From: CAYRGQ01 sp964423925
Lineage (GTDB): Bacteria; Bacteroidota; Bacteroidia; Sphingobacteriales; Sphingobacteriaceae
NCBI GenBank assembly: GCA_964423925.1
Contig: CAYRGQ010000003.1
Location: 106,308-170,307, forward strand
Direction: 5' to 3'
Length of the DNA stretch: 64,000 nt
Shown one piece after another: positions 44,048-53,840 of this stretch. The notes beneath the pieces were generated by a model. That model saw nothing but the letters and a program-made list of their open reading frames with translations, had not been told where the DNA came from and did not search any database. Within the stretch, counting starts at the first letter, position 1, and each line of letters opens with the position of its first letter. The translations under genes and the position numbers were made by a program.

Positions 44048-47000
44048 ATGAAAGCAAACAGATCTTTATTAAGAAAGATTCGAGCTGGCCTGAGTGCCCT
44101 AGCGGCATTCATGTGGGTGGCATCGGCCTTTGCCCAGACGGGCAGTATCCAGGGGGTCGTACAAGACGAGAACCAGCAGCCGCTGGCCGGCGCCTCGGTA
44201 CACCTCGTCGAATTAAATCGCGTAGCGGGTACCGACGACCAAGGTGCGTACGTCTTTACGGGCGTGCCTAACGGAACGTACACCGTATCGGTATCCTATA
44301 TTGGTTTTCAGGAGGCCTCACAGCGGGTAACGGTGTCTGCTACCGTGCGCGTGGTAGATTTCACCTTGGTATCTGGGGGAGAAAACTTGGATGAGGTGGT
44401 AATCATTGGCTACGGTACAACACGCAAGCGTGACCTGACCGGGTCGGTTGCCTCTGTACGTGCCGAGGACTTCAATAAAGGGGTGATCGTTGGTCCGGAC
44501 CAGCTGGTGCAAGGGCGTACCGCTGGTGTGATGGTCATCAACAATACGGGCCAACCCGGGGGCTCGACGACCGTACGCATCCGTGGCAACTCGTCGATCC
44601 GCGCCGGCAACAACCCTTTGTTCGTCGTGGATGGGGTGCCCCTGTCGGGCACGTCTGCCCGCCCTGGTGGAGGAGGTGGCTACGGGTCTGACGGAGGTAA
44701 CCCACTCAGCTACCTCAACCCCAACGACATCGCCAGCATGGATATCTTGAAGGATGCTTCGGCGACCGCCATTTACGGATCGCGCGGTGCCAATGGTGTT
44801 GTGATCATTACCACCAAACGAGGCGAAACCGGAGAGCCTACGATTAACCTGATGGCATCGACGGGAGTGTCTACCCTGCTGAAGAAACCCGAAGTGCTGT
44901 CTGCGGATGAATTTAGGCAAGCTGTCCAGTTTTACACGCCTAATGATACGGACGCCGACCGCGGTGGAAACGTGTATGTCTTCGATGCCATCACGCGCAG
45001 TGCCATCACGCAAAACTATAACCTAGACGTTTCGGGGGGCAATGCCGATGGCCGCTATCGCGTGTCTGGAGGTTACTTGGACCAGAACGGCATCATCGAA
45101 AGCTCCCGCTTGCGGAAATTTACGACGAACCTTAGCAGCAGTTTTCGGTTCTTGGAGAGCAAGAAACTGGGCGTAGACCTCAACTTGCTTGCCAGCCAAA
45201 CGAATGAAAACATAGCGCCGATTAACGTAGGCGTCGGCTTCGAAGGAAACGTGATCTCCCAAGCTCTGCAATGGAACCCGACGCTATCCCTACGCGACAC
45301 GGAGGGCGAGCTCACCTACCAGTCGCCCTCGCTCATCAACCCGTTGACATCCATTGCCGCCTACAAGGACATTGCGGTAGTGAACACGATCTTGGCAAGC
45401 ATTTCGCCGTCCTATAAGATCACTGACGATTTGGAATACCGCATGATGTATAGCCTCACGCGGCAAGTAGGACGGCGTACGGGGCGCTTTATCGCGGGCA
45501 TGATTAACCCCAGCAACGTCAATAATGGGTCGGCCTTCATCGGGAACGATTTCGAGACTAACCACCAACTCACCCACACGCTCTCATACAGTAAGAACAT
45601 CGCCACGGCACTCAACCTGAATGCCTTGGTAGGTTACGAATACTTGAGCTTTGACAGGCGTTGGAATTCGCTTAGTGGCAGCGGCTTCGCGCCCTTGGGC
45701 GACCTCGACTACTACGACTATTTGGGTTACTCCACCGCCAGCAACCGGAGCGTCAACTCTTACCGCAGCCCTTCTGATGAATTGCAGTCCTTTTTTGCGC
45801 GGGTAGGGTTAAATTACGATGACCGTTACTTGTTTACGGGAACCATCCGGCGCGACGGATCGACGAAATTCGGGGAGAACAACAAATACGCGAATTTTCC
45901 ATCCATCGCGTTTGCGTGGAATATCTCCAATGAGGACTTCATGAGTGAATCCGGAAATCTCAGCAACCTGAAGCTACGCCTGGGTTGGGGACGGACCGGT
46001 AACCAGGAATTCCCCTCGGGTGCGTCGAAAGACCGTTACGTGTTTGGCGCGCAGAGCGTCTCGCAAGCAAACTTCGGCAACCCGGATCTGCGCTGGGAGA
46101 GTTCGGAAACAATCAACGCTGGCATTGATTTCGGATTCTTTGGCGAAAGGCTGTACGGATCGGTTGACTATTTCCGCAAACGTACCACCGATGCGCTGTT
46201 TGAGCAGACACTTGCCCAACCAGCACCCAGTGGCCGCATTTGGGTTAACCTCGACGGCGAGATAATCAACGAAGGCGTCGAGCTGGCACTCACCGGCAAC
46301 GTGCTACAGAATGACAACTGGAGCTGGAACGTGTCGGCCAACGCCACCTACCTCAAAAACGCCGTAAACGGCTTGGTGGGCTTCTACGAGACCGCACAGC
46401 TGCGTGGACAAGGATTCTCGGGCGTATTGGGCCAGCGCATGGTCAGCGGGCAGCCCCTAAATGTGTGGTATCTCGCTCGCTATGAAGGCATCGATCCCAC
46501 AACCGGGACGAGCCGTTACCGGAGCCTCGATGGCGAAATCGGCACCGACGTGGATCCCGCCCAAAACAAGTTTTATGTGAACAGCCCTAACCCCAATTAC
46601 CTGTTGGGCTTTTCGACCGACGTGAGTTATAAGCGCTTCACAGCTACCGTCAACATGCACGGCGCTTTTGGACACTACCTATTCAACAATACTAAAGCGA
46701 CAGTCCTCGGCGTGAACAACTTGTCTAACCGAAATATCGGTAAGTCTTACTTCGATCGGCAAGCGGCAGAATCAACCTCCAACTCGGCTGCGCCTTCGAC
46801 GAGGTATCTGGAGAAAGGCGACTACCTCAAAATGTCGAACTTGACGTTGAGTTACAACGTCGGGAACTTGGGGGGCATACGAAACGTGAATGTGTCGCTC
46901 ACTGGCCAGAATCTGTTTATCCTGACGGGATACAGCGGGTTTGATCCCGAAGTGAATACGGATGGTTCGGCGTCGGGCATTCCCTCGCTGGGTATCGAAT

Positions 47001-47056
47001 ACTTACCGTACCCGCCCGCCAGAACATTTCTTTTAGGTCTTAATTTTTCACTTTAA
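44048..47056 (+). CDS. SusC/RagA-family TonB-dependent outer-membrane transporter
   Basis: An outer-membrane transporter of about 1002 residues. After the signal peptide (cleavage near ASAFA-QTGS) comes a carboxypeptidase-D-regulatory-like domain (SIQGVVQDENQQPLAGASVHLVE), the TonB-box-type motif LDEVVIIGYGTTRKRDLTGS, the plug with IRGNSSIRAGNNPLFVVDGV and YGSRGANGVVIITTKRG, and a 22-strand barrel ending in FLLGLNFSL. It forms a pedal-bin pair with the SusD lipoprotein 15 nt downstream and imports a glycan or peptide. No sigma/anti-sigma pair or enzymes flank it, so the substrate cannot be read from context. Confidence 0.96.
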   Translation: MKANRSLLRKIRAGLSALAAFMWVASAFAQTGSIQGVVQDENQQPLAGASVHLVELNRVAGTDDQGAYVFTGVPNGTYTVSVSYIGFQEASQRVTVSATVRVVDFTLVSGGENLDEVVIIGYGTTRKRDLTGSVASVRAEDFNKGVIVGPDQLVQGRTAGVMVINNTGQPGGSTTVRIRGNSSIRAGNNPLFVVDGVPLSGTSARPGGGGGYGSDGGNPLSYLNPNDIASMDILKDASATAIYGSRGANGVVIITTKRGETGEPTINLMASTGVSTLLKKPEVLSADEFRQAVQFYTPNDTDADRGGNVYVFDAITRSAITQNYNLDVSGGNADGRYRVSGGYLDQNGIIESSRLRKFTTNLSSSFRFLESKKLGVDLNLLASQTNENIAPINVGVGFEGNVISQALQWNPTLSLRDTEGELTYQSPSLINPLTSIAAYKDIAVVNTILASISPSYKITDDLEYRMMYSLTRQVGRRTGRFIAGMINPSNVNNGSAFIGNDFETNHQLTHTLSYSKNIATALNLNALVGYEYLSFDRRWNSLSGSGFAPLGDLDYYDYLGYSTASNRSVNSYRSPSDELQSFFARVGLNYDDRYLFTGTIRRDGSTKFGENNKYANFPSIAFAWNISNEDFMSESGNLSNLKLRLGWGRTGNQEFPSGASKDRYVFGAQSVSQANFGNPDLRWESSETINAGIDFGFFGERLYGSVDYFRKRTTDALFEQTLAQPAPSGRIWVNLDGEIINEGVELALTGNVLQNDNWSWNVSANATYLKNAVNGLVGFYETAQLRGQGFSGVLGQRMVSGQPLNVWYLARYEGIDPTTGTSRYRSLDGEIGTDVDPAQNKFYVNSPNPNYLLGFSTDVSYKRFTATVNMHGAFGHYLFNNTKATVLGVNNLSNRNIGKSYFDRQAAESTSNSAAPSTRYLEKGDYLKMSNLTLSYNVGNLGGIRNVNVSLTGQNLFILTGYSGFDPEVNTDGSASGIPSLGIEYLPYPPARTFLLGLNFSL

Positions 47057-47071
47057 AAACACGCTGGAATC

Positions 47072-48625
47072 ATGAATACAAATAAAATATTATTTCGAAC
47101 GGTTTTTCTAGCCCTCGCAGGAGTGATGGTGTCCTGCACAGATTTAGACGAGCAGCTAAACAGTGAACTGGAGCAAGGAGTAAGCAATGTCAATGCTTCC
47201 GATCTCCTAATCGGTGCGTACTCGGCACTCAATACACCGTATCAACACGACCAACGGTGGGTATTGGAAGAGGTTTCTACTGACGCAGCCATGGCACCCA
47301 CACGCGGGGGCGACTGGGACGACAATGGTACGCACCGTGCCATTCACCTGCATACGTGGAACGCAGACAACTCGTATATGAACAATACGTTCAATAACTT
47401 GATGGCGGCACAGTTTCAAGCATCAAACGTATTGCGCAACAACCCCAATGCCCAGCAGGCTGCCGAGGCGCGATTCATTCGTGCCTTGAGTATGTTTGAC
47501 GTGCTCAATCTGTGGGGGAAAGTCCCGTATCGGGAAGACCTCGAGGATTACCGTAAATTCCCTGAGACATTGGAGCCCGCCGAAGCCATCAGCTTCATCA
47601 CGAGCGAACTTACCGCCATCATCAACGATCTGCCAGCCACAGGGCCGGCGTATGTGGCCAACCAAAACGCGGCACGGGCCCTGTTGATGAAGGTCTATCT
47701 CAACAAGGGCGTATTCCTAAACCGGGAAAGCCCGAGCTTTGATGCAGCCGACATGAATCAGGTGATTACCCTAGCCGATGAAATCACCTCGAGTGGGCGG
47801 TACACGATTTCTCCTCCGGGGAGGTACTTCGATAACTTCGCCCCGCACAACCACACTGCCTCTACCGAGAATATCTTTACACTCTATAACGAATACGGTG
47901 TGCGTGGGGGCAACGTGGAACGCACGTGGAATACGATCGCGCATTATAACATGACCCCTGGGGGTTGGAACGGATGGTGCACGCTTCCCGGATTCTATGG
48001 CCTATTTGAACCCGGAGACGAACGCTTAGGCATCTACTATGAGTACCCCGCCGACACGATGGCGAATCCCGGTGAGCGGCGCAACGTGGGATTTCTGGTT
48101 GGCCAGCAGTACAATTTAAGAAACGACCAGCCCCTGATGGCTCGAAATCCGTCGACACATCCCCTCGTGTTCACCCCGGAAGTGAGTATACGGACGTCGG
48201 GTACGACCTTGGAGACTGCCGGTATCCGCGTGCTGAAATACGCTTTTGACTATGGTGTGCCCTCCGGTCAACGGAATAATGATTGGGTAGTGTTGCGGTA
48301 CGCCGATGTTCTGCTGATGAAGGCCGAAGCCATCCTGCGCGGGGGCAACGGCTCTGATGCGGATGCCTTGGCACTCGTTAATGGGATACGCGGCAATCGC
48401 GGCGTCGAACCGCTTGCCGCGATTACCCTCGACGTGCTGATCGACGAGCGGGGCCGCGAGCTGTACTGGGAAGGCTGGAGACGGCAGGACTTGATCCGGT
48501 TTGGCAAATTCCTGAATCCACGCCAGGAAACTCCTACGGCATCGCCTGCCCACGTGCTGGTGTATCCAATACCGGCACAACAGATTGCTGTTAACCCCAA
48601 TTTGGAGCAAAACCCCGGATATTAA
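47072..48625 (+). CDS. SusD/RagB-family substrate-binding lipoprotein
   Basis: Surface lipoprotein of 517 residues paired with the SusC at 44048. The signal sequence ends in ALAGVMVSC (lipobox Cys22). N-terminal TPR-like helices (ASDLLIGAYSALNTPYQ; AEARFIRALSMFDVLNLWGKVPY) and the C-terminal SusD motif VVLRYADVLLMKAEAILRGGNGSDADAL with ELYWEGWRRQDLIRFGKF are typical. Ends at a strong terminator (48652-48686), so susC and susD form a two-gene operon. Confidence 0.95.
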   Translation: MNTNKILFRTVFLALAGVMVSCTDLDEQLNSELEQGVSNVNASDLLIGAYSALNTPYQHDQRWVLEEVSTDAAMAPTRGGDWDDNGTHRAIHLHTWNADNSYMNNTFNNLMAAQFQASNVLRNNPNAQQAAEARFIRALSMFDVLNLWGKVPYREDLEDYRKFPETLEPAEAISFITSELTAIINDLPATGPAYVANQNAARALLMKVYLNKGVFLNRESPSFDAADMNQVITLADEITSSGRYTISPPGRYFDNFAPHNHTASTENIFTLYNEYGVRGGNVERTWNTIAHYNMTPGGWNGWCTLPGFYGLFEPGDERLGIYYEYPADTMANPGERRNVGFLVGQQYNLRNDQPLMARNPSTHPLVFTPEVSIRTSGTTLETAGIRVLKYAFDYGVPSGQRNNDWVVLRYADVLLMKAEAILRGGNGSDADALALVNGIRGNRGVEPLAAITLDVLIDERGRELYWEGWRRQDLIRFGKFLNPRQETPTASPAHVLVYPIPAQQIAVNPNLEQNPGY

Positions 48626-48651
48626 TCCGTTTTGCGTCCTAACCTTGAAAG

Positions 48652-48686
48652 ACCAGGGCTAGTCAAGCATTAGCCCTGGTTTTTTT
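48652..48686 (+). terminator. Rho-independent terminator of the susCD operon
   Basis: ACCAGGGCTA (48652-48661) pairs with TAGCCCTGGT (48671-48680), loop of 9 nt, followed by a T run. 26 nt behind the susD stop. Confidence 0.9.
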
Positions 48687-48887
48687 GGCCCTTGGCCGGG
48701 GGTATTCTTCCTTTTTGCGGTGGCGCTCTGCTGTACTCCACGTTTTCGGAAAATCATGTCTGCAGACGATGCAAAGGGGCAGTACTTCGCTACTGCGCGT
48801 TAGTCTAAGCCGCCCGCCGGATAAACAGGTACGGGGGGTGTAACAAATTGGCAAACAGCCTGTCCTAGTTTTATAAAAACGACTGGG

Positions 48888-49976
48888 ATGAGCAAGTTAA
48901 CTAGGTTTTTTTGGTGGTGTAGCGGTGCGCATCAAGCATTGCTCAGCCACTATCCCGCCACGCATAATAAGCACGTAGGCATCGGAGCCACCGTTTTTTT
49001 TACCGGGTTGTTTGCGGCGGTATCCGGCGGGTACGCCCTGTATTTCGTGTTCAGCGGAAGCGCCTTTGGGTTCGTATATGCGCTGGTTTTTGGGTTGCTG
49101 TGGGGACTGGCAATTTTTAACCTCGACCGCTATATCGTGTCTACCATTAACAAAAACAGCTCCCCATTGCGGCAGTTTCTCCAAGCCACCCCGCGTATCC
49201 TCCTCGCGGTATTGATCGGAATTGTCATCGCCCGCCCGCTGGAGCTCAAGGTCTTCGAAAAGGAAATCCAGGAACAGTTGCGCGTTACCTATCTCGACAG
49301 GCAGCGCGCCGCCATCGATACGTTAAATGTCGCCTTTGCCAGTAAGTACAGCTTGGAATTAGCCAAAGTGGAGGAATTAAAGGCCGAGCGCGATGCGCTG
49401 GAGGCTTCCATTGAGGCAAGCCGCTTGCGTTTGAGGATGGAGACCTTTGGGGAAAAATCGGTGGAAACTTCCGGTATCTTGGGCTATGGCCCCTATGCCC
49501 GGCAACGGCAGGCTGAACTGGGTAAGCAGGAGCAGTATCTCGACACGCTGCGTGGACGCATCGCCAGACAAGAAGGCTACATCCAAGAACGTAAACAGTT
49601 TGAAGGACTGTTGGATAACACGTTGCTCACTGGCAATGAGCTGGATAGTGCGGTCAGTCTGGCGGGCTTCGCCGACCGGAATGCGGCGCTGGGTGCGCTA
49701 AAATATAACCGGAATGGCAGCCGGAACGACTCGAACTATTGGGCCATCACGTTTATCATGGCGCTGTTTGTCTTCTTCGAATGCCTCCCCGTGTTCGTTA
49801 AGCTGATGAGTGCGCGCGATGCTTACGACATCGCCTTGCGTGACCGCGAGGCCGTCGACGTGCATCGCTCCGCCAGAAACCGCGACGCGGAGATAGCCGC
49901 TATCGACCAAACGCAAGACCGCCATATCCAAGCCCTCATGGAGCATAACGTCCGCGATACCTCATTCATCCCGTAA
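48888..49976 (+). CDS. DUF4407-family membrane protein
   Basis: A 362-residue protein of the DUF4407 family. Three to four membrane helices cluster near the N terminus (GIGATVFFTGLFAAVSGGYALYFVF; FGFVYALVFGLLWGLAIFNLDRYIV; ILLAVLIGIVIARPLEL) and one near residue 285 (NYWAITFIMALFVFFECLPVFV), with a long coiled-coil-like segment between (ELAKVEELKAERDALEASI). LDRYIVSTINK and the central layout match the family. Function unknown. Confidence 0.88.
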   Translation: MSKLTRFFWWCSGAHQALLSHYPATHNKHVGIGATVFFTGLFAAVSGGYALYFVFSGSAFGFVYALVFGLLWGLAIFNLDRYIVSTINKNSSPLRQFLQATPRILLAVLIGIVIARPLELKVFEKEIQEQLRVTYLDRQRAAIDTLNVAFASKYSLELAKVEELKAERDALEASIEASRLRLRMETFGEKSVETSGILGYGPYARQRQAELGKQEQYLDTLRGRIARQEGYIQERKQFEGLLDNTLLTGNELDSAVSLAGFADRNAALGALKYNRNGSRNDSNYWAITFIMALFVFFECLPVFVKLMSARDAYDIALRDREAVDVHRSARNRDAEIAAIDQTQDRHIQALMEHNVRDTSFIP

Positions 49977-50051
49977 AAGCGGCCTTTCATCCCTTATCGT
50001 TGCGGCCGGGCAGTGTATTTACTAACATTGAGCCATCAAAACGAAAGCGTT

Positions 50052-50248
50052 ATGAAGTTTAGACGGATCGAGTCATTTTAGCAACAGCGATCTTTGTTTT
50101 TATCCTCATTGTTCTGTACAGTAGTGGATTAGTATACGGAAAGTGGCGGGCCCTGATATCAGGATCGTGGATCGCATTCGCGAGCCTGATATGCACCCTC
50201 TCCATAGGCCTGTCCTATGCCGATGCCCTCAGGCGGGCCCTTCGGTAA
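50052..50248 (+). pseudogene. Small two-helix membrane protein gene with an interrupted frame
   Basis: The ATG at 50052 reads MKFRRIESF and hits TAG at 50079-50081. The -1 frame from 50078 continues LATAIFVFILIVLYSSGLVYG, then KWRALISGSWIAFASL, a second hydrophobic helix and a basic tail to TAA at 50246-50248 (56 codons), with no ATG of its own. Joined, the frames give a coherent protein of about 65 residues: basic N terminus, two membrane helices, basic C terminus. It is either a one-base frameshift in a small gene, a sequencing error, or a -1 slip at the ATTTTAG site. Sits alone in the gap between the DUF4407 gene and the M3 peptidase. Confidence 0.5.
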
Positions 50249-50280
50249 TACGTCTTCGGCAGACCCCCGATGTCTGGATA

Positions 50281-50315
50281 TAAAAAAAGGCCATCCCGTT
50301 ATTGAGATGGCCTTT
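50281..50315 (-). terminator. Terminator between the small ORF and the M3 peptidase gene
   Basis: AAAGGCCATC (50286-50295) pairs with GATGGCCTTT (50306-50315). The minus strand ends in a run of seven T, serving the M3 peptidase gene; the plus strand has only a short T stretch. Confidence 0.8.
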
Positions 50316-50332
50316 CTTAGTTGGTCCCTCGC

Positions 50333-52447
50333 TTAATTGAAGCCCAATTTTTTCATGAGGTGTTGGGGACTCGGATCGGCTCCTCTAAACTGCCGGTACA
50401 ATACGGCAGGATATTCGGTTCCACCTTTTTCAAGTATATTGGTACGGTAGGCTTCAGCCGTCGCTTGATCGTATAAGCTGGTTTCTTTGAAGGCTGCAAA
50501 TGCATCGGCATCCAACACCTGCGCCCAAATGTAGCTGTAGTACCCGGCAGAATAGCCACCGGAGAAAATGTGCTGGAAGTGGGTGCTACGGTGGCGGGGG
50601 ATGATCTCGCTGATCAATCCAGCCTTGGCCATCGATTGCGCTTCGAACTCCTGCGCGCCGATTTCGATGGGTTCGGTCACGGAGTAGTAATCGAAATCCA
50701 GGATCGCGGACGCTAAGTATTCGGTGGTTGCAAAACCTTGATCAAACGTGCCGGCATTTTCCAGCTTCTTGATCAACTCGTCGGGGATGGCTTCACCAGT
50801 TTCGTAATGCTTGGCATATTCCTTCAGCACGGCAGGGTCAGCAGCCCAGTTTTCCATCACTTGGGAAGGTAGTTCGACAAAGTCGCGGGACACGGACGTG
50901 CCAGCCAAGCTTTGGTAAGTGACGTCAGAGAGCAACCCGTGCAGCGCGTGCCCAAACTCGTGGAAAAGCGTAGTCGCCTCGTCGAATGTGAGTAGCGAAG
51001 GCGTGTCACCCACAGGCTTTGTAAAGTTACATACATTGGTGATTACGGGGGCTACGCGCTCGCCGTTTGCGGTGGTCTGTGGGCGGAAGGCGCTCATCCA
51101 CGCGCCGGGGCGTTTCGAGTCGCGTGGGAAGAAGTCGGCATAGAATACGCCGATGTGGCTGCCGTCTTTGTCAAGCACCTCATAAACCTGTACGTCTTCG
51201 TGGTATACAGGCATGTCGTCGAGCTTCTTGAACGTAATTCCCCACAATTTGGTAGCGACATCAAAGGCCCCTTGCGTGACGCTTGCCAAACTAAAGTAGG
51301 GCTTTAATTCGTCCTCGCTGATCGAATAACGTTTTTGACGGATTTTCTCGGCATAGTAGCGCCAGTCATAGGGCTCGGGCTCGAAGGAACCTCCGGAGGC
51401 TTTAATTTCCGCCCGAATGTCATTCGCTTCAGCCGTAGCTTTGGCGATAGCCGGCTTCCAGAGGTCGTTCAGCAGTTTGGTAACGTTTTCTGGGGTTTCC
51501 GCCATGGCATCTTCCAACACATAATGAGCGTGGGTTGGATAACCCAGCAAATTAGCCCGTTGCAGGCGGAGGTTGGCGATTTTGATTAGCGTTTCGTTGT
51601 TATCGTGTTCGTTGCCGTTGTTGCCACGGTTGCGGTATGCGTCCCAAATCTGGCGGCGCAACTCGCGGTTGTCAGCATACTGTAAGAACGGCATGACGCT
51701 GGAGTTGGAAAGGGTAAACACCCATTTGCCATCATGGCCTTTGGCCGTTGCGGTTTCGGCTGCTGCCGCGATGAGGCCTGCAGGCAGTCCTGCCAAGTCT
51801 TCTTCATTGTCGATTACCAACTCGTAGGCGTTGCTCTCTGCCAAGACGTTTTGTCCGAACTGCGTAGTGAGGACGGCGATTTGGGAGTTGATGTCGCGCA
51901 TGGTAGCCTTGTCGGCCTCGCTGAGGTTAGCGCCGCTACGCACGAACCCTTTGTAGCGTCGCTCCAGCAACATTTCCTGTTCCCGCGTCAGGTCGAGCGA
52001 TTCGCGATTTTCCCATACGCTTTGGACCCGGGCGAAAAGCTTCTCGTTAAGCGAGATATTGTCGCGATGTGCGGAGAGGCGCGGCGCAAGCTCTTTGTCC
52101 AGCGCCTGGATGGTCGGGTTGGTGTGGGCTGAATTGAGGTTACTAAACACATACGAAACGCGTGACAGCAGTTGGCCGGAGTTTTCGAGTGCGAGGATGG
52201 TGTTTTCGAAGGTAGGTTCTTCCGGGTTGTTGGCAATTGAGTCAATTTCGGCGGCGTGCTGGGCGAGGGCTTCGTCATAAGCGGGCGCGAAATGCTCGTC
52301 TTTGATCTTGTCAAAAGGGGGTACGCCAAATGGAGTGTCGTACTCAGCCAGCAAGGGGTTGCCGGTATTGTCGCTGGCGGGTCCTTCGCACCCTGCCGCA
52401 GCAATGATCGTCATCATAAGAATCGGAGTAATCTTTTTGAGAGTCAT
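50333..52447 (-). CDS. M3-family zinc peptidase (Dcp-like), lipoprotein
   Basis: A 704-residue thimet-oligopeptidase-type enzyme. The N-terminal signal ends in MMTIIAAAGCEGP (lipobox Cys20), so it is probably membrane-anchored, facing the periplasm. The zinc motif is TLFHEFGHALHGLL (HEFGH), followed downstream by the Glu ligand region and the substrate-binding HIFSGGYSAGYYSYIWAQVLDADAF, which contains the Tyr residues typical of Dcp/OpdA. It should cut short peptides, removing C-terminal dipeptides if it is Dcp. Confidence 0.94.
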   Translation of the reverse strand: MTLKKITPILMMTIIAAAGCEGPASDNTGNPLLAEYDTPFGVPPFDKIKDEHFAPAYDEALAQHAAEIDSIANNPEEPTFENTILALENSGQLLSRVSYVFSNLNSAHTNPTIQALDKELAPRLSAHRDNISLNEKLFARVQSVWENRESLDLTREQEMLLERRYKGFVRSGANLSEADKATMRDINSQIAVLTTQFGQNVLAESNAYELVIDNEEDLAGLPAGLIAAAAETATAKGHDGKWVFTLSNSSVMPFLQYADNRELRRQIWDAYRNRGNNGNEHDNNETLIKIANLRLQRANLLGYPTHAHYVLEDAMAETPENVTKLLNDLWKPAIAKATAEANDIRAEIKASGGSFEPEPYDWRYYAEKIRQKRYSISEDELKPYFSLASVTQGAFDVATKLWGITFKKLDDMPVYHEDVQVYEVLDKDGSHIGVFYADFFPRDSKRPGAWMSAFRPQTTANGERVAPVITNVCNFTKPVGDTPSLLTFDEATTLFHEFGHALHGLLSDVTYQSLAGTSVSRDFVELPSQVMENWAADPAVLKEYAKHYETGEAIPDELIKKLENAGTFDQGFATTEYLASAILDFDYYSVTEPIEIGAQEFEAQSMAKAGLISEIIPRHRSTHFQHIFSGGYSAGYYSYIWAQVLDADAFAAFKETSLYDQATAEAYRTNILEKGGTEYPAVLYRQFRGADPSPQHLMKKLGFN

Positions 52448-52668
52448 ATAACTATGTTTTAATTCAATGGCTGCCGTCGGCAGCGATTAATTTGGGTGCA
52501 AATGTATGGATAATTATAAACATATAGGAAAATCGGGCCGCGCGGATCCTCTAGAAATGTGGGCGAGCGCTCCATCATAATCCGTTCGCAGTCAGAAAAA
52601 CGTTTGCGGATTTGTCGGTTTTATTCTTTAATTGCGTACTTTCAATGTGAATTTCACCCTTGCTGACC

Positions 52669-53001
52669 ATGCTCGCGAAGTTAGGACCGGTATATTTCCA
52701 TTTTTTCAAATTCCTAGCGTTGGCCAACCTGGGCGTGAGCTTCTTCGCGGTCGCGTTGGTGCTGGGGCGGGAGGAGCCGACGGACTGGATAGGCGCATAC
52801 ATCCTCGCCCTGTTAGTGAAACTGTTGGGCTACGGCCTGTCGGTAGTGGTGGAGAAATGGTTTTTTTCTGGGCACCGCGCTTATTTTTTCAAGAACATAG
52901 GCTTGGGTTACCGCCATATTTTCGGCTTCCTGATTGCGATCGACGCCCTATTGTTGGTTTTGGTTTATTGGATATGGACAATCGTGGCGAACTCTTTGTA
53001 G
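52669..53001 (+). CDS. Small membrane protein paired with an ABC ATPase
   Basis: A protein of about 110 residues with three membrane helices (HFFKFLALANLGVSFFAVALVLG; IGAYILALLVKLLGYGLSVVV; IFGFLIAIDALLLVLVYWIW). The first ATG with sense is at 52669; a TTG three codons earlier is also in frame. Its 3' end overlaps the ABC ATPase gene by 28 nt in another frame, which usually means translational coupling and joint function. It is too short for a standard ABC permease, so partner or regulator are both possible. Confidence 0.65.
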   Translation: MLAKLGPVYFHFFKFLALANLGVSFFAVALVLGREEPTDWIGAYILALLVKLLGYGLSVVVEKWFFSGHRAYFFKNIGLGYRHIFGFLIAIDALLLVLVYWIWTIVANSL

Positions 53002-53645
53002 ACAGTGTGGCTTGCCGCTATGGTGCCAAAATGGTGTTAAGCGGTGTATTCGTCAATTGTCGCCGCGGCGAGGTGGTGGGCTTGCTTGGACGCAATGGCG
53101 CGGGCAAATCGTCCTTGATGAAGGTGATATTTGGAGGCAAGAAGGGGTTTTACAAGCATTGCGAGCTCGATGGCAAGCTTTTCCACACCGGTTATCGTAC
53201 CGGCGGCATTGCCTACCTCACCCAGGAGCCACTCGTGCCTAGCTACGTAACCGTGGGCCTAGCGATAAAACTTTGCGTCGGTGCCTACCGGGATGAACTG
53301 CTGGCAATTCCCGTAGTGGGCGACAACCTTCGTAAGCGAATGGGCGCACTTTCTGGCGGCGTGCGTCGCGTAGTGGAGACCCTCATCGTGCTGTACAGCG
53401 ATGCGCCCTACGTCTTACTCGACGAGCCTTTTGCCAACATGGCCCCCGTATATATTGACGAAATCAACAACCACATCGAAACGCTCCGCAGCCGCAAGGG
53501 TTTTATCATTACTGACCATTATTACGATCGTATTTGGGATATCAGCGACCGGATCGTGCTGATCCATAACGGCTGCAACTACCAAATCGAGAGTCGTGAA
53601 GACCTCTATACCCACGGTTATATCCCTTCTTCGGCATTAGGGTAG
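52974..53645 (+). CDS. ABC transporter ATP-binding protein
   Basis: A protein of about 223 residues. Walker A GRNGAGKSSLMKVI, Q-loop TQEPLVPSY, signature LSGGVRRVVETLI, Walker B YVLLDEPFANM and switch His in IITDHYYDRIW are all intact. The frame is open for 114 codons upstream but these overlap the membrane gene; MDNRGELFVDSVACRYG is the natural start. LptB-like or YxlF-like ATPase by size. Probably works with the 52669 membrane protein. Confidence 0.82.
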   Translation: MDNRGELFVDSVACRYGAKMVLSGVFVNCRRGEVVGLLGRNGAGKSSLMKVIFGGKKGFYKHCELDGKLFHTGYRTGGIAYLTQEPLVPSYVTVGLAIKLCVGAYRDELLAIPVVGDNLRKRMGALSGGVRRVVETLIVLYSDAPYVLLDEPFANMAPVYIDEINNHIETLRSRKGFIITDHYYDRIWDISDRIVLIHNGCNYQIESREDLYTHGYIPSSALG

Positions 53646-53805
53646 GCCGATTTGCGTATCGGCGCGTCGCGACTTCCCTGTTTTGTCGTACCGAAATGCC
53701 CCCTGAAATTATTCTTGAGTCAACAGTCTTCATGTTACGGCGCTGTAATCGTTGGGATTTTAGTGTCTTTTGATAATCGACCAAGCATCGCTCCGAAAAC
53801 GCTTC

Positions 53806-53836
53806 TTGCATCTGCTGGACCAAACCGTTACATTTG
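53806..53836 (+). promoter_or_regulatory. Promoter of the VOC protein gene
   Basis: TTG (53806-53808), 20 nt, TACATTTG (53829-53836), a full match to the Bacteroidota consensus. The ATG follows after only 4 nt, so the transcript may start at or near the start codon. Confidence 0.65.
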
Positions 53837-53840
53837 GAAA

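Noticed and set aside
52544..52555. GGATCCTCTAGA, identical to 12 bp of a common cloning polylinker
   Set aside because: The match stops on both sides at once and the flanks do not follow the vector; a 12-bp chance match in 64 kb is possible.
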